64,000 nt of DNA, taken from the NCBI RefSeq assembly GCF_013155395.1, contig NZ_JABJWC010000005.1, positions 1-64,000 of the forward strand. Reading direction: 5' to 3'. Shown here in pieces: positions 59,924 to 64,000 of this stretch. The notes beneath the pieces are model-generated. The model saw nothing but the letters and a program-made list of their open reading frames with translations. It made no database searches and was not told the DNA's origin. The first letter of the stretch is position 1. Each line of letters opens with the position of its first letter. Both the position numbers and the translations under genes were made by a program. This DNA is from Komagataeibacter melomenusus. GTDB lineage: Bacteria > Pseudomonadota > Alphaproteobacteria > Acetobacterales > Acetobacteraceae.

Positions 59924-61120
59924 CTATTCCTCATGGTCCGTTTCGACAAGCCTGTGGGGAAAGGCGCGCGGGTTGGTCATGGCCACGACCAGACCCACCA
60001 CCACCGTAATGATGGCCATGGGCGTAAGCACGCCAAAGCCCGCGGCATTGAGAACCTGCCCGCCCACGGCGGAGCCCATGAGAATACCCACATTGCTCGC
60101 GGCGTTGATCCCGGCACCTGCCACGTCAGGCCGCGTGGCGCGCGCACGGATCGCACCGGACATGACACAGGGAATGACCGCCGAATACCCCATGCACCAC
60201 AGCCCGACCGGCGCCACCGCCGCCCAGCCCGACAGGATGTGCCCGTACATCAGCCCCATGCCGATCAGCATGGCGCCACCGCCGCCCAGCAGGCCCGTTG
60301 CGGGGCGGGTATCGACAAACTGCCCCGCCCCCCACAGGCCCAGGATGCTCACGCTGCCGGTCAGCAGCAGGGCGATGCTCAGGTTGCCCGTGGCCAGCCC
60401 GTGGTCAAGCAGCAGGGGCGTGACATAGGTATAAAGCAGGTTATGGGCAAAGAAGAGGATGGCATTGACCGCAATCACCACCAGAAAGATGCGCATGGCC
60501 CGGCTTGGCCCGGCCGAGGGCAGCCCGTTCCTGACCTGCACCGGGGTTGTGACCGGCGGCAGGAAGAAGGCGATGCACAGTGTCAGCACAACGGACAGGG
60601 CCGTCATCACGTACATCGCCATGCGCCAGCCTGCCATATGCCCGATGGCCGCCGCCCCCGGCACGCCCAGAACCGCGCCAAGCGACGTGCCGCCATAAAC
60701 GAATGAAATGGCCCGCCCGGTCATCTTGGCAGGCACCAGCCGCGCGGCATAGGCCGAAGCGATGGACATGAGCAGCGCATGCGCAACGCCCCCGATCAGG
60801 CGGCCTGCGCACAGGATGACAAAGCTCGGCGCCGCCGCCACCACCAGGTTCGACACCACATAGCCCAGCAGTGACACCAGCACGAGTCGCTTGCGGTCGA
60901 TATGCGCGGTCATGATGGTCAGCGGCACGGCGCACACGGCCACCATCAGGGCAAAGGCGCTGACGGCAAGCCCGGCTTCGCCTTCGGGGATGTGAAAGGC
61001 GCGGGCCATGTCGATCAGGATGCCGACCGGCGCCACCTCGGTTGTGAGGGCCGTGAACGTACATGCAAACAGGGCGCAAAGACCAATGACGGCTTCAGCC
61101 GGGAGGGTTTTGAAAAGCAT
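59924..61120 (-). CDS. MFS transporter (DHA1-type exporter)
   Basis: A 398-residue, 12-helix inner-membrane transporter related to the one at 14521-15747 (RLIGGVAHALLMSIASAYAARLV, LGAVLGVPGAAAIGH). The motif A region is MTAHIDRKRLVLVS. It heads a two-gene unit with the GST-like gene. Substrate unknown; sugar- or drug-efflux is typical of the family. Confidence 0.82.
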   Translation of the reverse strand: MLFKTLPAEAVIGLCALFACTFTALTTEVAPVGILIDMARAFHIPEGEAGLAVSAFALMVAVCAVPLTIMTAHIDRKRLVLVSLLGYVVSNLVVAAAPSFVILCAGRLIGGVAHALLMSIASAYAARLVPAKMTGRAISFVYGGTSLGAVLGVPGAAAIGHMAGWRMAMYVMTALSVVLTLCIAFFLPPVTTPVQVRNGLPSAGPSRAMRIFLVVIAVNAILFFAHNLLYTYVTPLLLDHGLATGNLSIALLLTGSVSILGLWGAGQFVDTRPATGLLGGGGAMLIGMGLMYGHILSGWAAVAPVGLWCMGYSAVIPCVMSGAIRARATRPDVAGAGINAASNVGILMGSAVGGQVLNAAGFGVLTPMAIITVVVGLVVAMTNPRAFPHRLVETDHEE

Positions 61121-61595
61121 GATTGCCTGCAGAAATAGAACGACACAACATCATGTCGCTTCACTTGTGGGCCTTCTGGCACTTCCGGCACTGTAGTGGA
61201 AGCATCTATTATGCCAAGCCAGTACAGAGCCCCGGTTCATGGCAAACCGTGCATAACGTCTATTGAACAGACCGGCGTGGCAACCGGCCCTGCGCCAGGG
61301 CCGGGATGCCGCCCGGCGCGACCCGCAATCCCCTGCCTGCCACGGCTGGCCTGACCTGACGGAGCGCAGCACTCCGCACGGCTTTCGGGCTTTATCATGA
61401 CAATACGGCAAGAAACCCGTCTCGCTTTTGAGACAGTTGCGCCCTGCCCGGACACAGCTGCGTGAAGCCCGCGCGGTAGGGCATGGCATTTTCCGCGCCC
61501 CTCATGCTGAACAACAGGTTCTGGCTGGGCGCAATAGGCAACCCGATACCTGCATACGTGGCACAGCTTTGGAAAACTATGGAAAGAAACGCGGC
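61121..61595. other. 475-bp intergenic region before the glucose dehydrogenase gene
   Basis: It must hold two divergent promoters. The stretch includes a GC-rich tract and scattered short repeats, but I found no operator-like palindrome and no supportable gene; a 47-codon frame starting at 61211 has no ribosome binding site. Confidence 0.4.
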
Positions 61596-64000
61596 ATGCG
61601 AGAAACCACCAAGAGGTTATTATCCATCATAACCTCCGTCTTGCTGGCCCTCATCGGGCTTTTTCTGTTCTTTGGCGGCGCCCAGCTGCTCTTTCTGGGC
61701 GGCTCCTGGTTCTATGCGCTGACCGGCGGCGTCCTGCTTGCCGCCGCCGTGCTGGGGTTCAAGCAGCCCAGGCTGGCAAGCAGCCTGTATGCCGCCCTGC
61801 TGGTGCTCGCCACCATCTGGGCGCTGGTCGAGACCGGCTTCAACATCTGGGGCCTCGAGGTCCGGCTGCTGACGCTGGTGGGCATTGGCGCATGGCTGCT
61901 GCTGCCACAGGTCTGGCGCGCGAGCGAAAGCTGGCTGGCCGACAAGAAGGCCCTGCTCGGCGCGGTTGGCGTGTCGTGCCTTGTGCTCATCATCAGCTGC
62001 TTCTCGTCCTATTCCATCGATGGCACGGTTCCGGCGGATCGCATGGCAGCCCAGGGCCAGCCTGAATCGGCTGCCGAGAACATGCCCGATGGCGACTGGC
62101 AGGCCTATGGCCGCACCGCGGGCGGCGACCGCTATTCCCCGCTGGGCCAGATCACCCCCGCCAATGTGGGCAAGCTCAAGCGTGCCTGGCTCACCCGCAC
62201 GGGTGACGTGCAGCAGGCAGGCGAAGGCACCGTGGCCGGCCCCGACCAGGGCCATGAGTTCAACCTTGAAGTCACCCCCATCAAGGTCGACAACACGCTG
62301 TACATGTGCACGCCCCATAGCTGGGTGATTGCGATGGATGCCGCCACCGGCAAGGTGAAGTGGAAATTCGACCCCCACCCCGACACTGCCGACCTTGCCA
62401 AGAACGTTTACCTCGCGTGTCGTGGCGTGTCGTATTACCGCATCCCCGACGAGATCCAGACCAGCTGCCGCACCCGCATCTACTCCCCCGTGGCGGATGT
62501 GCGCATGGTGGCGCTCGATGCCGAGACCGGCAAGCCGTGCGATGATTTTGGCGATCACGGCTTCATTTCCCTGCGTGAATATCTCGGCCACGTGCCGCAT
62601 GGCTTCCACTTCGTCACCTCGCCGCCGCTGGTGGCCAAGAACCGCCTGATCACGGGTGGCTGGGTGTTTGACAACCAGGCCAATTTCGAGCCGTCTGGCG
62701 CCATCCGCGGCTTTGACGCGACCACCGGCGCGCTGGCCTGGGCATGGGATGCAGGCCACAACCCCGAAACCTGGAAGCCCAACCCCGATGACGTCCTGAC
62801 CCGCGACACCCCCAATGCCTGGGGCGTGTACACCGCCGACCTCAACCTTGGCCTGGTCTACATCCCCACCGGCAACTCGCCACCCGATAACTGGGGTGGC
62901 ACGCGCCGCCCGTTTGATGATGCGACTTCCTCGGCCACCATCGCGCTCGACATCGTGACCGGCGAGCGCCGCTGGACCTACCAGACCGTACACCACGACC
63001 TGTGGGACATGGACATCCCCTCCGGCCCGTCGATGGTCGACCTGCCCGGCCCCAATGGCGAGATGATCCCCGCCCTGGTGCAGAGCACCAAGCGCGGCGA
63101 GTTCTTCGTGCTCGACCGCCGCACCGGCGAGACCGTGCCCGGCTACCCGGTGGAGGAACGCCCCGTGCCGACCGCGGGTGTTGCCCCTGACGACCATGCC
63201 TCCCCCACGCAGCCCTTCCCGGCGGCCATGCCTACGCTGACGCCGCCGAACCTGAAGGAAAGCGACATGTGGGGTGCCACCCTGCTCGACCAGATGCTGT
63301 GCCGCATCGAGTACCGCCAGTCCGCCTATGAGGGGCAGTTCACGCCGCCGCATGTGGGCCAGACCACCGTGGTCTATCCCGCCTTCTATGGCGTGGTTGA
63401 CTGGCAGGGCATCACCATCGACCCGCAGCGCAAGATCATGCTGGCCAATGCGAGCTACCTGCCCTTCCGCATCAAGCTTGATCACCGCCAGAAGCTCGAA
63501 GGCAACGGCACGCTGCCCAAATGGGATGGCAAGGGCGAGGAGCCTGCCGCCAAGGGCGATGCGCTTTCCGTCTCGCCTGATTACGGCACGCCTTACATCG
63601 CGCTGACCAACCCGTGGCTGAACCCGCTGCAGATTCCGTGCAAGGGCCCGGTCTGGGGCACGCTGAGCGCGATCGACCTCGTGACCAAGAAGATCGTGTG
63701 GCAGCACCCCGTGGGCACCACGCGCGATACGGGTCCGTTCCGCACCCATAACAACATCCCCCTGCCGACCGGCATGTATAACGTCGGTGGCAATATTGTG
63801 ACCAAGGGTGGCGTTGTCTTCATGGGGGCCACGGCGGATGATTACCTGCGTGCCTTCGATCTCGCGACCGGCAACGTGCTCTGGACCGACCGCCTGCCTG
63901 CGGGCGGGCAGGCCACGCCCATGTCGTATGAGGTTGGCGGCAAACAGTATGTCCTGATTGCGGCTGGCGGCCATGGTGGCCTGGGCACACGGAGCGGCGA
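61596..64000 (+). CDS. gcd: PQQ-dependent membrane-bound glucose dehydrogenase, 3' truncated by the window
   Basis: Oxidises glucose to gluconolactone in the periplasm and passes electrons to ubiquinone. The frame is open from ATG 61596 (GGAAAG upstream) to the end of the window, about 801 residues; the family is about 800, so only a few residues are missing. Five N-terminal membrane segments (residues about 8-145) precede the beta-propeller domain (DGDWQAYGRTAGGDRYSPL, VTGERRWTYQTVHHDLWDMD, GPFRTHNNIPLPTGMYNVGG, AAGGHGGLGT). PQQ/calcium ligands of the family occur in these repeats. Together with the dehydrogenase at 38-42 kb it could oxidise glucose to gluconate and on to ketogluconate. Confidence 0.93.
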   Translation, partial: MRETTKRLLSIITSVLLALIGLFLFFGGAQLLFLGGSWFYALTGGVLLAAAVLGFKQPRLASSLYAALLVLATIWALVETGFNIWGLEVRLLTLVGIGAWLLLPQVWRASESWLADKKALLGAVGVSCLVLIISCFSSYSIDGTVPADRMAAQGQPESAAENMPDGDWQAYGRTAGGDRYSPLGQITPANVGKLKRAWLTRTGDVQQAGEGTVAGPDQGHEFNLEVTPIKVDNTLYMCTPHSWVIAMDAATGKVKWKFDPHPDTADLAKNVYLACRGVSYYRIPDEIQTSCRTRIYSPVADVRMVALDAETGKPCDDFGDHGFISLREYLGHVPHGFHFVTSPPLVAKNRLITGGWVFDNQANFEPSGAIRGFDATTGALAWAWDAGHNPETWKPNPDDVLTRDTPNAWGVYTADLNLGLVYIPTGNSPPDNWGGTRRPFDDATSSATIALDIVTGERRWTYQTVHHDLWDMDIPSGPSMVDLPGPNGEMIPALVQSTKRGEFFVLDRRTGETVPGYPVEERPVPTAGVAPDDHASPTQPFPAAMPTLTPPNLKESDMWGATLLDQMLCRIEYRQSAYEGQFTPPHVGQTTVVYPAFYGVVDWQGITIDPQRKIMLANASYLPFRIKLDHRQKLEGNGTLPKWDGKGEEPAAKGDALSVSPDYGTPYIALTNPWLNPLQIPCKGPVWGTLSAIDLVTKKIVWQHPVGTTRDTGPFRTHNNIPLPTGMYNVGGNIVTKGGVVFMGATADDYLRAFDLATGNVLWTDRLPAGGQATPMSYEVGGKQYVLIAAGGHGGLGTRSG

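Noticed and set aside
61620-63974. 784-codon open frame on the - strand
   Set aside because: It is the antisense shadow of the glucose dehydrogenase gene, whose frame is open to the window end and matches the family throughout.

Overview
The window is GC-rich, densely packed chromosomal DNA that looks like an acetic acid bacterium of the Acetobacteraceae, most likely Komagataeibacter or a close relative. The basis is the gene content: a membrane-bound PQQ glucose dehydrogenase, a three-subunit flavoprotein-cytochrome c dehydrogenase of the gluconate/sorbitol type, a pyruvate/indolepyruvate-type 2-oxo acid decarboxylase, PPDK with its regulatory kinase, and abundant copper and TonB-dependent transport genes. 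The genus is inferred from memory of such genomes, not from a search.

Layout. 1-4.9 kb: a membrane-anchored Mrr-like protein, a secreted hypothetical protein, an AnsP-type asparagine permease and an outer-membrane beta-barrel protein. 5.2-11.8 kb: two paralogous LysR regulators, the second divergent from a TonB receptor followed by an exported CocE/S15 hydrolase. 11.9-15.8 kb: asparaginase, a DszC/SfnB-like flavoprotein and an MFS exporter, all on the minus strand. 16.1-19.8 kb: a 43-residue membrane peptide, a run of hairpins, and a 2-oxo acid decarboxylase transcribed behind a B12-binding radical SAM protein. 20.1-23.1 kb: a coupled operon hldE / AGE-family epimerase / Imm33-like protein. 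23.3-27 kb: PPDK regulator and ppdK. 27.5-29.7 kb: a DUF3311 protein with a MctP-like transporter, and a bacterioferritin-associated ferredoxin. 29.9-31.2 kb: a frameshifted zinc-ribbon gene and a cyclic imino acid reductase. 31.8-37.9 kb: TonB receptor, NsrR, succinate-semialdehyde dehydrogenase, PAP2 protein and a small conserved protein. 38.2-41.8 kb: the dehydrogenase complex. 42.3-44.4 kb: an internally deleted TonB receptor, GlpQ and an intact zinc-ribbon paralogue. 44.5-47.4 kb: csoR and copper ATPase. 47.4-52.6 kb: ABC-F protein, GST, flavohemoprotein and a cupredoxin/FTR1 iron uptake pair. 52.8-56 kb: a copper resistance operon (CopL-like, CopA oxidase, CopB). 56-64 kb: sugar epimerase, Lrp regulator divergent from a class V aminotransferase, GST, MFS, and glucose dehydrogenase running off the end.

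Three regulatory circuits can be proposed from the sequence. Two 17-bp CsoR-like sites lie before copA and before the copL-copA-copB operon. Two related Fur-like sites lie before bfd and before the cupredoxin/FTR1 pair. An NsrR-like 11-1-11 palindrome lies between the start of hmp and its upstream region, with the nsrR gene 16 kb away. A bimodular palindromic repeat of about 80 bp occurs at least nine times between genes, always in the same orientation, and a second repeat of about 100 bp occurs twice. No tRNA, rRNA, CRISPR array, complete insertion sequence or prophage was recognised.
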